A stretch of DNA of 64,000 nucleotides from Azospirillum formosense (GTDB lineage: Bacteria; Pseudomonadota; Alphaproteobacteria; Azospirillales; Azospirillaceae), in the NCBI RefSeq assembly GCF_040500525.1, contig NZ_CP159404.1, positions 62,001-126,000 of the forward strand, read 5' to 3'. Shown one piece after another: positions 50,009-59,161 of this stretch. The position numbers and the translations under genes were made by a program. The first letter of the stretch is position 1; each line of letters begins with the position of its first letter. A model generated the notes under the pieces. That model saw only the letters and a list, made by a program, of their open reading frames with translations, did not search any database and was not told the DNA's origin.

Positions 50009-51931
50009 TTACCCGGCGACGGTGAAGGTCGTCGGCGGCTTTCCTTGGCGCTGGCGCTCCAGCATCGTCAGCAACGCCCGATCGAGAAGGCGCGTGTAGG
50101 CGTTCATGTCGAACAGCGGCCCGCCGTCGCGTTCGGCGCGCAGCCTTTTCCGGACAACGTCCAGACCGGCGCGGTTGTCCGCCCACTGAAGAACCACGCC
50201 TTCGTACTGCGCCAGGGAGTCCGTCACGAAGTCGGGAAGGCCCGCGGTGTGGAGCAGACTGGCGGCGACGCGCGACTGCAGCGTGCGACCCGGGCATGTC
50301 ACCAGCGGAAGCCCCACCCACAGCGCGTCGCTCGCCGTCGTGTGGGCGCCGTAATGCAGGGTGTCCAGCATCAGGTCGGCGTTCTGGAGCCGGGACAGAT
50401 GATCGTCCAAGGTCGCGGCCCAGGGCGCGAAGACGATGCGGTCCGCGGCGATGCCCGCCGATCGGGCGGCTTCACGCAGGTTCCGCTCGGCCTCCGCCGT
50501 CGTCCGGGCAAGCCACAGTACGGCGTCGGGAATCTTGTGCAGCAACGCCATCCACACGGCCCAGATCTCGGGCGTGATCTTGTAGGCGTTGTTGAAGCAG
50601 GCGAGCACGAAGCCGTCCGCCGGAAGGCCGCAGGCCGATCGCGGCGGCGCCGGCGGGACCTCATGACGCCGGTCCCGCGGCAGGAAGCAGCGGGGCATCC
50701 GCGCGACCGCCTCGGTGAAGCCGCTCTCCAGGTCCGGCGGCAGGGAGACGGGGTCGGCGACGATGTAGTCGATCCAGGGGGCGCCCAGGGTGCCGGGATA
50801 TCCCAGGAACTGGACCTGCACCGGTGCCGGCCGGGCGGCGAGGATGTGCGGCCGCGGGTGGCCGGTGTAGCCCTTGAGGTCGATCAGGATGTCGACGCCG
50901 TCCCGCCGGATCGTCTCGGCGGCGGCCTCCGCGGTCAGGGAGTCGATGTCGATGAAGCGGTCGACGCCCTCCCGGATGCGGCGGCGCTCGACGCTGTCGT
51001 CGTCCGGGCCATAGCTGTAGGCGAGCACGCGGAAACGCGACCGGTCGTGCAGCGCCAGCGCCTCGGCCAGCAGTTGCGCGACCGGGTGCTGGCGGAAATC
51101 GTTCGACAGGTAGGCGATGGTGGCCACGTCCGCCTTGCCGGGCTTGGTCTTCAGCCGCACCGGCTTCGCGCGGATGGTCTGCGCGTGCGCCCGCGCCGCC
51201 GCCAGGAGCGACCGGGCGGAAACGCGGTGGGACAGCATCATGGAGGCCTGGACCGGCACGCCCTGCGCGGCGATGGCGTCCAGCGCGACCGCGTCGTCGT
51301 CGAAGCTGGACCAGTCGCAGGATCGCTGCTTGGTCTGGATCAGCCCGACCGTCGCGGTCGGGTTCCCGGGCGCGATCTTCAGCGCGCGGCGGTAGGCGTC
51401 CGCGGCGGCGGCCAGGCGGTCCTCACCCTTGAGCGCGGTCCCCAGGTTGAACCACACCGCCGGGGCGTTCGGCGCCAGCGCCGCCGCTTGGCGGGCGAGA
51501 CGCCCCGATTGGTCGAGGCGGCCCAGCTGGAAGAGCACCGCCGAGAGGCTGAGCAGCGTGTCCGGACCCGCCGGGTGCAGCGCCCGCGCCTGTTCGAGCG
51601 CGCCGGCGGCGCGCTCGTAGGCGCCCATCCGGAACAGCGTGTTGCCGATGTTGAGGAGGATCCCGGGGTGGTTCGGGTCGTAGCGGCGGGCCAGTTCGAA
51701 AGCGCTCAGGGCGTCGTCGTACCGCTGGTTTCCGAAGGCGGCGTTTCCGACCGCCGCGTGGAGGTCCCGTCCGAATCCGGCGATCTGCGGAGTCGGCGCG
51801 GTGCCCCGGGTCGCCTGTTCGAACAGCGCGACCGCGCGCCCCAGATCGCCGTTCTGGGCCGAGGCCAGAGCGTCCGACAGTTTGCGCATGTCCGGCGCGG
51901 AAGGACCGCGGGACTGCCTGTTCTTGTTCAT
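50009..51931 (-). CDS. TPR protein with O-GlcNAc-transferase-like (SPINDLY/GT41) domain
   Basis: A 640-residue cytoplasmic protein. About five tetratricopeptide repeats (residues 15-200; DDALSAFELARRYDPNHPGI, AYERAAGALEQARALHP) precede a GT41-type transferase region (about 255-640; YLSNDFRQHPVAQLLAEAL, LIDLKGYTGHPRPHILAARP, FLGYPGTLGAPWIDY, LMLDTLHYGAHTTASDAL). Bacterial members glycosylate proteins, in some cases flagellin or adhesins, or act in polysaccharide synthesis. The gene stands alone, so the acceptor is unknown. The ATG at 51931 is chosen over an in-frame start at 52036. Confidence 0.9.
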   Translation of the reverse strand: MNKNRQSRGPSAPDMRKLSDALASAQNGDLGRAVALFEQATRGTAPTPQIAGFGRDLHAAVGNAAFGNQRYDDALSAFELARRYDPNHPGILLNIGNTLFRMGAYERAAGALEQARALHPAGPDTLLSLSAVLFQLGRLDQSGRLARQAAALAPNAPAVWFNLGTALKGEDRLAAAADAYRRALKIAPGNPTATVGLIQTKQRSCDWSSFDDDAVALDAIAAQGVPVQASMMLSHRVSARSLLAAARAHAQTIRAKPVRLKTKPGKADVATIAYLSNDFRQHPVAQLLAEALALHDRSRFRVLAYSYGPDDDSVERRRIREGVDRFIDIDSLTAEAAAETIRRDGVDILIDLKGYTGHPRPHILAARPAPVQVQFLGYPGTLGAPWIDYIVADPVSLPPDLESGFTEAVARMPRCFLPRDRRHEVPPAPPRSACGLPADGFVLACFNNAYKITPEIWAVWMALLHKIPDAVLWLARTTAEAERNLREAARSAGIAADRIVFAPWAATLDDHLSRLQNADLMLDTLHYGAHTTASDALWVGLPLVTCPGRTLQSRVAASLLHTAGLPDFVTDSLAQYEGVVLQWADNRAGLDVVRKRLRAERDGGPLFDMNAYTRLLDRALLTMLERQRQGKPPTTFTVAG

Positions 51932-52119
51932 GGTCGATGCTGCCTGAGGAACGTCGTTTCGCACACCAACCGGGCCGCGCCGCGTCTGCCACGGCCCGGT
52001 TCGTCCGAGCCGCACCGCCGTCGCGATGCGCTCCATTAGGGTACGCTAACGCGCCACCATCCCGGCGAGGAGAGCGTTGTCGTCGGGTCTGCCTCCACAC
52101 GCATGCCGTGCCGGACCCG

Positions 52120-52815
52120 TCAGGCGTCCCCAGCGATCTCCGCCAGAAGCTGGACCTGGAAGGACAGCAGGAAGGCCGCGCGCTCCTGCGCCCGCGCCCG
52201 GCCGGCCGGGGTCTGCATGGTGTTGGGCAGCAGCAGCAGCTTCGCCTTGAAATGGTCCAGCGCGTATTGCAGGTCGTCCAGCGGGCGGGCCTCGGCCATC
52301 GGGTCCTCGCCGTGGAACAGCGCCCGCTTCATCAGGCCGGAGGTGGCGAAGCAACGGGCGATGCCGATGGCCCCCAGGCTTTCCAGCCGGTCGGCGTCCT
52401 GGACCAGCTTCGCCTCGATGGTCAGCGGCGGGATGCCAGCGGAGTAGCTGTGCGCCTCGATGGCGTGGCGGGTGGCGGGGATCAGCGCGTCCGGGAAGCC
52501 CATGCCGCTCAGAACCTCCTCCGCCCGGTCCGCCGACAGGCGGGAGGCGCGGCTGCGGTCCGGATGGTCCTTCGGCACGTTCACGATGTCGTGGAGCAGG
52601 GCCGCGGCCAGCACGACGAGCATGTCGGCCGGCCTATCGGAAGACGGTCCGCCGTCCCGTTCGGCTTCCGCCGCGGCCAGGGCCTTGGCGGTGCGCCAGA
52701 CGCGAAGAAGATGGTCGACATCGTGCGCCGGGTCCTCGGCCACGTTGGAACGCAGCCATGTGGTGATGGAGCTTTCCCAAACATCGACATCGCTGAGCAC
52801 AACATCTTTTGGCAT
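52120..52815 (-). CDS. HD-domain phosphohydrolase
   Basis: A 231-residue metal-dependent hydrolase of the YedJ/uncharacterised HD group. Candidate metal ligands are in HDVDHLLRVW (about 31-40), ALLHDIVNVP (about 74-83), and later HAIEAHSYSAG and LVQDADRLESLGAIG. Such proteins often act on nucleotides. GAGGACG lies upstream of the ATG at 52815; longer in-frame starts lack support. It diverges from the ABC exporter operon. Confidence 0.88.
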   Translation of the reverse strand: MPKDVVLSDVDVWESSITTWLRSNVAEDPAHDVDHLLRVWRTAKALAAAEAERDGGPSSDRPADMLVVLAAALLHDIVNVPKDHPDRSRASRLSADRAEEVLSGMGFPDALIPATRHAIEAHSYSAGIPPLTIEAKLVQDADRLESLGAIGIARCFATSGLMKRALFHGEDPMAEARPLDDLQYALDHFKAKLLLLPNTMQTPAGRARAQERAAFLLSFQVQLLAEIAGDA

Positions 52816-53041
52816 GAGCGCTCGTCCTCTTTCGTGCTTTTTACATAATATGGGGAGGGGCAAGGCCTTTGTCCCGAAATCATTTGTGGGCGGGCTTCCC
52901 CCACCCCGAATCGGGACTCCGAAATCAGTTCCCTCCTCTCCGGAATGGTTGCATCGCGCCGAATGACCGATGACCGCGGGCCGTCCCGCCGTTAAGGTGA
53001 CGCCCGCCCGGAACGGGCCGACCGACAGGCAGAGGGGAGAC

Positions 53042-53968
53042 ATGCAGCCGATCATTCAGGTGCGTGGGCTGGAAAAGACCTACGCCACCGGCTTCCAGGC
53101 GCTGAAGGGGGTCGATCTCGACATCCGCCGCGGTGAGATCTTCGCCCTGCTGGGACCGAACGGGGCCGGCAAGACGACGCTCATCAGCGTTGTCTGCGGC
53201 ATCGTCAACGCCACCGCGGGCACCGTGACGGTCGACGGGCACGACATCGTGCGCGACTGGCGCGCCGCGCGATCGCTGATCGGCCTCGTCCCGCAGGAAC
53301 TGACGACCGAGGCGTTCGAGAGCGTCTGGGCCACCGTCAGCTTCAGCCGCGGGCTGTTCGGCAAGCCGCCCGATCCCGCCCACATCGAGAAGGTGCTGAA
53401 GGACCTGTCCCTCTGGAACAAGAAGGACAGCAAGGTCATGGCGCTGTCCGGCGGCATGAAACGCCGCGTGATGATCGCCAAGGCCCTGTCGCACGAGCCG
53501 CGCATCCTCTTCCTCGACGAGCCGACCGCCGGTGTGGACGTGGAGCTTCGCCGCGGCATGTGGGAGATGATCGGGCGGCTGCGCGACAGCGGCGTGACCA
53601 TCATCCTGACCACCCACTACATCGAGGAGGCGGAGGAGATGGCCGACAGCATCGGCGTCATCTCCAACGGCCGCATCGTGCTGGTCGAGGACAAGGCCGC
53701 GCTGATGCGCAAGCTCGGCAAGCGGCTGCTGACCCTGCAGCTCCAGAACCCGCTGGAGGCCATCCCGACGGAGCTGGCCGGCTATCCCCTGACCCTGTCC
53801 GGCGACGGGCGGGAGCTGGTCTACAGCTTCGACACGCAGGACGACCAGACGGGCATCGCCCGGCTTCTCCGCAAGCTCGGCGACCACGGCATCGATTTCA
53901 CGAACCTGCACACCGAGGAAAGCTCCCTCGAGGAGATCTTCGTCAGCCTTGTGAAGGAGCGGGCATGA
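53042..53968 (+). CDS. ABC-2 type exporter, ATPase subunit
   Basis: A 308-residue ATPase with Walker A GPNGAGKTT (about 38-46), the Q-loop LVPQELT, signature LSGGMKRR and Walker B ILFLDEPTAGVD, then the H-loop TTHYIEEAEEM. A C-terminal extension of about 80 residues is typical of exporter ATPases related to NodI/DrrA. AGAGGGGAGAC precedes the ATG. Its stop overlaps the permease start. The substrate (drug, lipid or polysaccharide) is unknown. Confidence 0.94.
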   Translation: MQPIIQVRGLEKTYATGFQALKGVDLDIRRGEIFALLGPNGAGKTTLISVVCGIVNATAGTVTVDGHDIVRDWRAARSLIGLVPQELTTEAFESVWATVSFSRGLFGKPPDPAHIEKVLKDLSLWNKKDSKVMALSGGMKRRVMIAKALSHEPRILFLDEPTAGVDVELRRGMWEMIGRLRDSGVTIILTTHYIEEAEEMADSIGVISNGRIVLVEDKAALMRKLGKRLLTLQLQNPLEAIPTELAGYPLTLSGDGRELVYSFDTQDDQTGIARLLRKLGDHGIDFTNLHTEESSLEEIFVSLVKERA

Positions 53969-54738
53969 CCTTCCCCATCAACCTTCATGCGGTCAAGGCC
54001 ATCTACCTGTTCGAGCTGGCCCGCACTTGGCGCACCCTGTTCCAGAGCATCGCGGCGCCGGTCATCTCGACCTCGCTCTACTTCATCGTCTTCGGCGCGG
54101 CCATCGGCGGGCGCTTCACGGCGGTGGACGGGGTGAGCTACGGCGCCTTCCTGGTGCCCGGCCTCGTCATGATGTCGGTGCTGACGGAAAGCGTGTCCAA
54201 CGCCTCCTTCGGCATCTATATGCCGCGCTACTCCGGCACGATCTACGAGGTGCTGTCGGCCCCGATCTCGGCCTTCGAGACGGTGCTCGGCTATGTCGGG
54301 GCGGCGGCGACCAAGTCGATGATCCTCGGCGTGCTGATCCTGCTGACCGCCCGGCTGTTCGTCGACTACTCGATCCAGCATCCGTTCTGGATGGTCGCCT
54401 TCCTGGTGCTGACCTCGGTCACCTTCAGCCTGTTCGGCTTCATCCTGGGCGTCTGGGCGGACGGCTGGGAGAAGCTGCAGATCGTGCCGATCCTGGTGAT
54501 CACGCCGCTGGCCTTCCTCGGCGGCAGCTTCTACTCGATCAGCATGCTGCCGCCGCTGTGGCAGAAGATCACCCTGTTCAACCCGGTCGTCTATCTGGTC
54601 AGCGGCTTCCGCTGGAGCTTCTACGGCCAGGCCGACGTGCCGGTGGGGATCAGCCTCGCCATGACCGCGCTGTTCCTGGCGCTTTGCCTGACGGCGGTCT
54701 GGTGGATCTTCCGCACCGGCTACAAGCTGAAGAACTGA
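53965..54738 (+). CDS. ABC-2 type exporter, permease subunit
   Basis: A 257-residue membrane protein with six helices and the ABC-2 signature region near residues 185-215 (PLAFLGGSFYSISMLPPLWQ, FNPVVYLVSGFRW). It resembles NodJ-type permeases. It overlaps the ATPase gene by four bases (ATGA), so the two products form one transporter. Confidence 0.94.
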   Translation: MTFPINLHAVKAIYLFELARTWRTLFQSIAAPVISTSLYFIVFGAAIGGRFTAVDGVSYGAFLVPGLVMMSVLTESVSNASFGIYMPRYSGTIYEVLSAPISAFETVLGYVGAAATKSMILGVLILLTARLFVDYSIQHPFWMVAFLVLTSVTFSLFGFILGVWADGWEKLQIVPILVITPLAFLGGSFYSISMLPPLWQKITLFNPVVYLVSGFRWSFYGQADVPVGISLAMTALFLALCLTAVWWIFRTGYKLKN

Positions 54739-54772
54739 AAGCTGGACGATTGACCGGCCAGGAGGGCGGGGG

Positions 54773-55270
54773 TCACGCCCCGCCCTCCATTTTTTTACCT
54801 TCATCCAGCATCCCGTGTGCGCGGTGCCATTCCTCCAGCGATTCCGGCGGGTAATCGTCGCTGCGCTCGTCTCCCGGCCCGGCCTCGACCGGGACCCAGT
54901 TGGCCTTCGATCCCAGCATCATGTGGACGTGGGCCGGCGCCTCCGGCAGAGGACTGTCGATGGCGCTGGCGAAGGGATGGACCAGCTCCGGCCAGCGCGG
55001 GTCGCTGACCCACAGGGCGGAGCCGCAGCGCGAGCAGAAGCGCCGCTCGCCGGGGCTTTCCTCCCCGTCGATGCGGGCGTGGAAGACGGTGATGTGCTCC
55101 GCCCCCGTCACCTCCAGCGTGTCGGCCTTGGCCCCCAGATTGATGGCGTAGCCGCCCCCGCCCGCCGTCTTGCGGCAGATCGAGCAGTGGCAGCGCAGGT
55201 AGGGGACCGGCGCGTAGGCGTCCACCGAGAAACGCACCGCGCCGCAGTGGCAGGACCCGTCGAGCTTCAT
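54773..55270 (-). CDS. GFA-family (CENP-V/Gfa-like) zinc protein
   Basis: A 165-residue protein with the GFA fold: GSCHCGAVRF at 5-14, RCHCSICRKTAGG at 26-38, and CSRCGSALWVSD near 80-91, which together bind two zinc ions. Founding member Gfa was linked to the glutathione-formaldehyde adduct, but most members have no proven activity. GAAAGGACGG precedes the ATG. It converges on the ABC permease gene. Confidence 0.88.
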   Translation of the reverse strand: MKLDGSCHCGAVRFSVDAYAPVPYLRCHCSICRKTAGGGGYAINLGAKADTLEVTGAEHITVFHARIDGEESPGERRFCSRCGSALWVSDPRWPELVHPFASAIDSPLPEAPAHVHMMLGSKANWVPVEAGPGDERSDDYPPESLEEWHRAHGMLDEGKKMEGGA

Positions 55271-55361
55271 CCGTCCTTTCCTCCCGTCCTCGGGCGCCCG
55301 GCTGCGGCGCCGCACCCGTCCAACCCGCCCGGTCCGGGAAAGTTTCCAGGCGACGCCGCCC

Positions 55362-56645
55362 TCACACGTCGACCACCGGGGCCATCGCCTCGGCCATCGC
55401 CAGCAGGGCGGCATCCTGGAAACGCGGGGCCACCAGCTGCACCCCCACCGGAAGCCCGCGCGGCCCGCGGCCGCAGGGCATGGCGAGGCAGGGAACGTGC
55501 AGCACCGTCCAGATCGAATTGAAGATGTGGTCGCCGGTGGTGTGCAGCCCCTCCGGTGCCTCGCCCGGCGCGGGTGGGGTCAGGATCACGTCGATGGACT
55601 CGAACAGGGCGGCGAAGCGCGGCCGGCAGGTGTCGGCGACGTCGTAGGCTTCGGTCAGGGTGCGCGCGGTGATGCCGTGGTTGTGCTCGCAATGGTCGGC
55701 CAGTTCGGGGTGCAGCCGATGGCGGTCGCTGAGGTAAAGGTCGAGGAAGGAGGCCCGCCCCTCGCCGCGGCGGATCACGTCCTGCACCTCGGCCAGGGTC
55801 GAGAACGCCTCCGGCAGCTCGAAGGGCACGACCACCGCGCCGGCTTCCTCCAGCCGCCGGGCGGCGAGCAGCAGCGCCGCCTCGCCCGCCGGCTCGATGC
55901 GCGACCAGACGGGGGAGCGGCAGAGCCCGACGCGCAGGCCCGCCAGTTTGACCAGCGGCGTCTTGCCCATGCCTTCCAACCGGAACGCCTCGGCCATCAG
56001 GGCGAGGTCGGCCACCGAACGCCCGTACCAGCCGAGCGTGTCGAGGGACACCGCGTAGTGCTTCATCCCCTCGCGGCTGACCACGCCCCAGGTCGGCTTG
56101 AACCCGTAGATGCCGTTGAAGGCGGCGGGGCGGATGTGCGAACCGCCGGTCTGGGTGCCGAAGGCCAGCGGCACATGCCGGTCCCCCACCGCCGCCCCCG
56201 ACCCGGAGGAGGAGCCGCCCGGCGTGTGGGCGGGGTTCACCGGATTGCGCGTCGCCGCCTTGCGTCCGCCGGAGGCGAACTCCACCGTGTCGGTCTTGCC
56301 CATCAGGATGCCGCCGGCGCTGCGCGCGATGGCCACGCAGGCGGCGTCGCGGGCGGGCCGGTGGCCCTGGAAGATCGGCGAATTCTGAGTCGTCGGCAGG
56401 TCGGCGGTGTCGATGACGTCCTTCACGCCGAAGGGCAGGCCGTGCAGCGGGCCGGCGGCGGGGCGCTTGTCGGACTCCCGCGCGGCGGCCAGCGCCAGGG
56501 CGGGATCGACGGTGATCCAGGCGCGCACCTCCGGATCGCGGTCTTCGATTCGCTCCAGGCAGGAGCGGACCAGCGCCTCGCTGGTCAGGCGACCGTCGCG
56601 GATGGCGTGGGCGGCCTCGCTGGCCGTGAGTTCGAACGGTTCCAT
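55362..56645 (-). CDS. Amidase-signature hydrolase (first of two)
   Basis: A Ser-cisSer-Lys hydrolase of 427 residues. K75 is in GVKDVID, the glycine/serine loop GGSSSGSG is at 143-150, and the nucleophile is S169 in TQTGGSHIRPA. The residue after it is H170, where V or I is usual. It lies 37 bp after the second amidase gene in one operon with an N-carbamoylsarcosine amidase-like gene. Related enzymes include allophanate hydrolase and aryl or aliphatic amidases. The C-terminal region PCLAMPCGRGPRGLPVGVQL is typical. The substrate is unknown. Confidence 0.9.
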   Translation of the reverse strand: MEPFELTASEAAHAIRDGRLTSEALVRSCLERIEDRDPEVRAWITVDPALALAAARESDKRPAAGPLHGLPFGVKDVIDTADLPTTQNSPIFQGHRPARDAACVAIARSAGGILMGKTDTVEFASGGRKAATRNPVNPAHTPGGSSSGSGAAVGDRHVPLAFGTQTGGSHIRPAAFNGIYGFKPTWGVVSREGMKHYAVSLDTLGWYGRSVADLALMAEAFRLEGMGKTPLVKLAGLRVGLCRSPVWSRIEPAGEAALLLAARRLEEAGAVVVPFELPEAFSTLAEVQDVIRRGEGRASFLDLYLSDRHRLHPELADHCEHNHGITARTLTEAYDVADTCRPRFAALFESIDVILTPPAPGEAPEGLHTTGDHIFNSIWTVLHVPCLAMPCGRGPRGLPVGVQLVAPRFQDAALLAMAEAMAPVVDV

Positions 56646-56682
56646 GGCGGGTCCTTCCGGAAAGATCAGGCGGGCCGGAGAC

Positions 56683-58083
56683 TCAGAGGGGAAGGGCGGG
56701 GCGCTGGCGGTGGTGGTCGGTCGCCGCCTGGAAGGCCGCCCCGGCGCGGAAGACCAGCGGCTCGTCGAACCAGCGCCCGACGATCTGCATCCCCACCGGC
56801 ATCCCGTCGCCGTCGAAGCCGCAGGGCACCGACATGGCGGGCAGGCCGAGTGCGCCGAAGCCGTAGGTGAAGCGGCTGACCGCCCGCGTCGCCTCGATCA
56901 TGTCGCCGCTGTCGAAGATGCGCGGCGCCACGATGGGGGCGGTCGGGGTGAGGATCAGGTCCACCCGCTCGAACAGCGCGCGGAACCGCAGCTTCCAGGA
57001 CGCCAGCCAGCGCCGCGATTCCGCGTACTGCACGCCGCTCACCGGCAGGCCAAGCTGCAGGCGGCGCAGCACCTCCGGCCCGATGGACTCCGGGGCGGTC
57101 TCCATCTTGTCGAGGTGGTATTGCGCCATGTCGGCGACGAGGAGCGAGAAGGCAGTGCGGGCCTGCGCCACTTCCGCGTCCTCGATGGTGATGTCGACCA
57201 GGATGGCGCCGGCCTTCTCCAGCACCGCCGCCGCCGCGCGCACCCGCTCCGCCACCGCGGGCTGGAGGTTGTCGAAGTAGAAGTTGCGCGGCAGACCGAT
57301 GCGCACGCCGGCGATGCCCGCCTTGAGGTCCGGCAGGAAGTTGCCGAGCGGCACGTCGGCCGAATTGGGGTCCTCCGGGTCGTAGCCGGCGATCGCGGCG
57401 AAGGCGCGCGCCACGTCGGCGACCGACTGGGCCAGCGGGCCGACGGTGTCGAAATCGACGCTGCACGGGATCACGCCGGTGTTGGACACCCGGCCGACGC
57501 TGGGCCGCAGCCCGACCACCCCGCAGAGCGCCGCCGGGATGCGGATGGAGCCGCCGGTGTCGGTGCCGATGGACACCCGGCACAGCCCGGCCGCGACCGA
57601 CGCCGCCGACCCGCCGCTCGACCCGCCGGGGACACGGCCGGTGTCCCAGGGATTCCGGCAGGGGCCGTGATGCTCGTTCTGGTTCGTCGAGCCCAGGCAG
57701 AATTCGGACAGGTTGTTGCGCCCGACCAGGATGGCGCCAGCGTCGCGCAGGCGGCGGATCACAGGGGCGTCCCGATGCCCCATCCGGGCGAAGCGGGCCG
57801 ACGAGCCGTAGCTGGTCGTCTCCCCGGCCAGTTCGAAGCAGTCCTTGACGGTGACCGTCACCCCGTCCAGCAGGCCGGGCCAGTCGCCCGCCGCCCGCGC
57901 CTCGTCCTGCGCCCGCGCCCGGCGGACCGCCCCGTCGGCGTCCACCGCCAGCAGGGCGTTGACGATCGGGTTCAGGCTCTCGATGCGGGCGAGGCGGGCG
58001 CGGGTTTCCGCCTCGCTGGCGCCGGGCATGGAGGGGCTGTCGCCGCCGGACCGGGCCGGATGCGTTGTCGAAAGTTCGGACAT
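56683..58083 (-). CDS. Amidase-signature hydrolase (second of two)
   Basis: A 466-residue relative of GatA and of indoleacetamide and allophanate hydrolases. K80 is in TVKDCFEL, the serine loop GGSSGGSA is at 153-160, and the nucleophile is S179 in TDTGGSIRIPA. It differs enough from the first amidase to suggest separate substrates in one pathway. It is not GatA of tRNA amidation, since gatB and gatC are absent. It lies 102 bp after the cysteine hydrolase gene in the same operon. Confidence 0.92.
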   Translation of the reverse strand: MSELSTTHPARSGGDSPSMPGASEAETRARLARIESLNPIVNALLAVDADGAVRRARAQDEARAAGDWPGLLDGVTVTVKDCFELAGETTSYGSSARFARMGHRDAPVIRRLRDAGAILVGRNNLSEFCLGSTNQNEHHGPCRNPWDTGRVPGGSSGGSAASVAAGLCRVSIGTDTGGSIRIPAALCGVVGLRPSVGRVSNTGVIPCSVDFDTVGPLAQSVADVARAFAAIAGYDPEDPNSADVPLGNFLPDLKAGIAGVRIGLPRNFYFDNLQPAVAERVRAAAAVLEKAGAILVDITIEDAEVAQARTAFSLLVADMAQYHLDKMETAPESIGPEVLRRLQLGLPVSGVQYAESRRWLASWKLRFRALFERVDLILTPTAPIVAPRIFDSGDMIEATRAVSRFTYGFGALGLPAMSVPCGFDGDGMPVGMQIVGRWFDEPLVFRAGAAFQAATDHHRQRPALPL

Positions 58084-58185
58084 GCGTTGCTGCTTTCCGC
58101 TCGCGTGCCGGATGGCTTCGGACGAACTGCTCCGGCGACGGCCTGTTGAAGTCGCTTCGTTGCGCTTAGGTGTGGGGCCGCCGGG

Positions 58186-58815
58186 TCAGGCGGCGTCCGC
58201 CAGCGCGAGATGGGCGATGACCGCATCCAGCGGCATCACGTCGGCGTATTTCTTGCCCATGTCGAACAGGTTGGCGCGGTGCGGCTCCTCCGCCCGGTCG
58301 CCGACGCACTCCTCCACGATGATCGGGCGCAGCCCGTGGGCGGAGGCGTCGATCACGCTGGCCCGCACGCAGCCCGAGGTTGTGCAGCCGGTAACCAGCA
58401 GCGTGTCGACCGCGTTCGCCCGCAGCCAGGACGACAGGGCGGTGCCGAAGAAGGCCGAGGCGTGCTGCTTGCGCACGATGAACTCGTTGGGCAGCGGGGC
58501 GACCTCCGGAGCGAAGGCGACGTCGGGGGAATCGGCGGTCAGGGTCAGCAGCGACGGGATCTTTTCGCCGAACGGGCCGATGCCGCCCGGAGCCTCCGGC
58601 GCGATGAAGCAGGCGTGGGCGATCGGCATGCCCAGGGGACGAACATGTCCGAGCAACTTTCCCGTGGCAGTGATGGCGCTGTTGATGTTGAAGCCGCCGA
58701 AGGCGTCCTCGCGCGTGAAACCAATCTGGAAGTCGATGATGAGGAGGGCGCACTTGCGGCCGAAGCCGAGCGGTTTGCCAATGCCCTGGCGGTCGTAGAT
58801 GGAAAGATCGCTCAT
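58186..58815 (-). CDS. Isochorismatase-family cysteine hydrolase, N-carbamoylsarcosine amidase-like
   Basis: A 209-residue enzyme with the triad D29 (LLIIDFQIGF), K near 121 (FIVRKQHASAFFGT) and the nucleophilic cysteine in TTSGCVRAS near 154. The order and spacing match N-carbamoylsarcosine amidase (release of ammonia and CO2 from a carbamoyl amine) better than nicotinamidase. It is first in an operon with two amidases and diverges from a dipeptide-type ABC transporter. Together they suggest uptake and breakdown of a carbamoyl- or amide-containing nitrogen source. The exact compound is inferred only as a class. Confidence 0.87.
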   Translation of the reverse strand: MSDLSIYDRQGIGKPLGFGRKCALLIIDFQIGFTREDAFGGFNINSAITATGKLLGHVRPLGMPIAHACFIAPEAPGGIGPFGEKIPSLLTLTADSPDVAFAPEVAPLPNEFIVRKQHASAFFGTALSSWLRANAVDTLLVTGCTTSGCVRASVIDASAHGLRPIIVEECVGDRAEEPHRANLFDMGKKYADVMPLDAVIAHLALADAA

Positions 58816-58952
58816 TTCAGGAGGTTCCTTCTTCCGCTGCAGCGCCGCATCACGGGCGCCCAACCAGAATACAACGAGGTTTTTTTGCATTCAAAGTCCA
58901 TAGTTTCACCATTTCAAAACCGCCATTGCCCGCCTTTTGCGCAGGTATTCCT

Positions 58953-58973
58953 ATTGCTGCATTCACGAGCAAT
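58953..58973 (+). promoter_or_regulatory. Possible enhancer palindrome upstream of the sigma-54 promoter
   Basis: ATTGCT-N9-AGCAAT is a perfect palindrome about 80 bp upstream of the -24 element, a usual distance for a sigma-54 activator site. It does not match the NtrC or NifA consensus exactly. Confidence 0.4.
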
Positions 58974-59044
58974 TGAGCCGATACGGCACTTAAAATGTTG
59001 TTTTAAAAAGGTTTTAAGGCGACCTGCGACAGCTCGCCGCAGGG

Positions 59045-59059
59045 TGGCACGATTCCTGC
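59045..59059 (+). promoter_or_regulatory. Sigma-54 (RpoN) -24/-12 promoter candidate
   Basis: TGGCACG-ATTC-CTGC matches TGGCACG-N4-TTGC with a single C for T change. The essential GG and GC doublets are correctly spaced. It lies about 103 bp upstream of the substrate-binding protein start and points toward it. Confidence 0.65.
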
Positions 59060-59161
59060 CAATTTGGTCGGGCACAAGGGTCCAGCGCAGATTGTGTGCA
59101 AAAATCGACCGGACAAATCCTGGCGCTGCCCGTAAAATCTTCGACACAGAGGAGCAGGCTT

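Larger units (their letters stand above)
58816..59161. other. 346-bp divergent control region of the amidase and ABC transporter operons
   Basis: Strikingly AT-rich between about 58870 and 59030. It holds a perfect 6-bp-arm palindrome (58953-58973), an A/T-tract block suited to bending or IHF binding (about 58989-59025), and a sigma-54 promoter candidate (59045-59059). No gene is seen. Confidence 0.65.
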
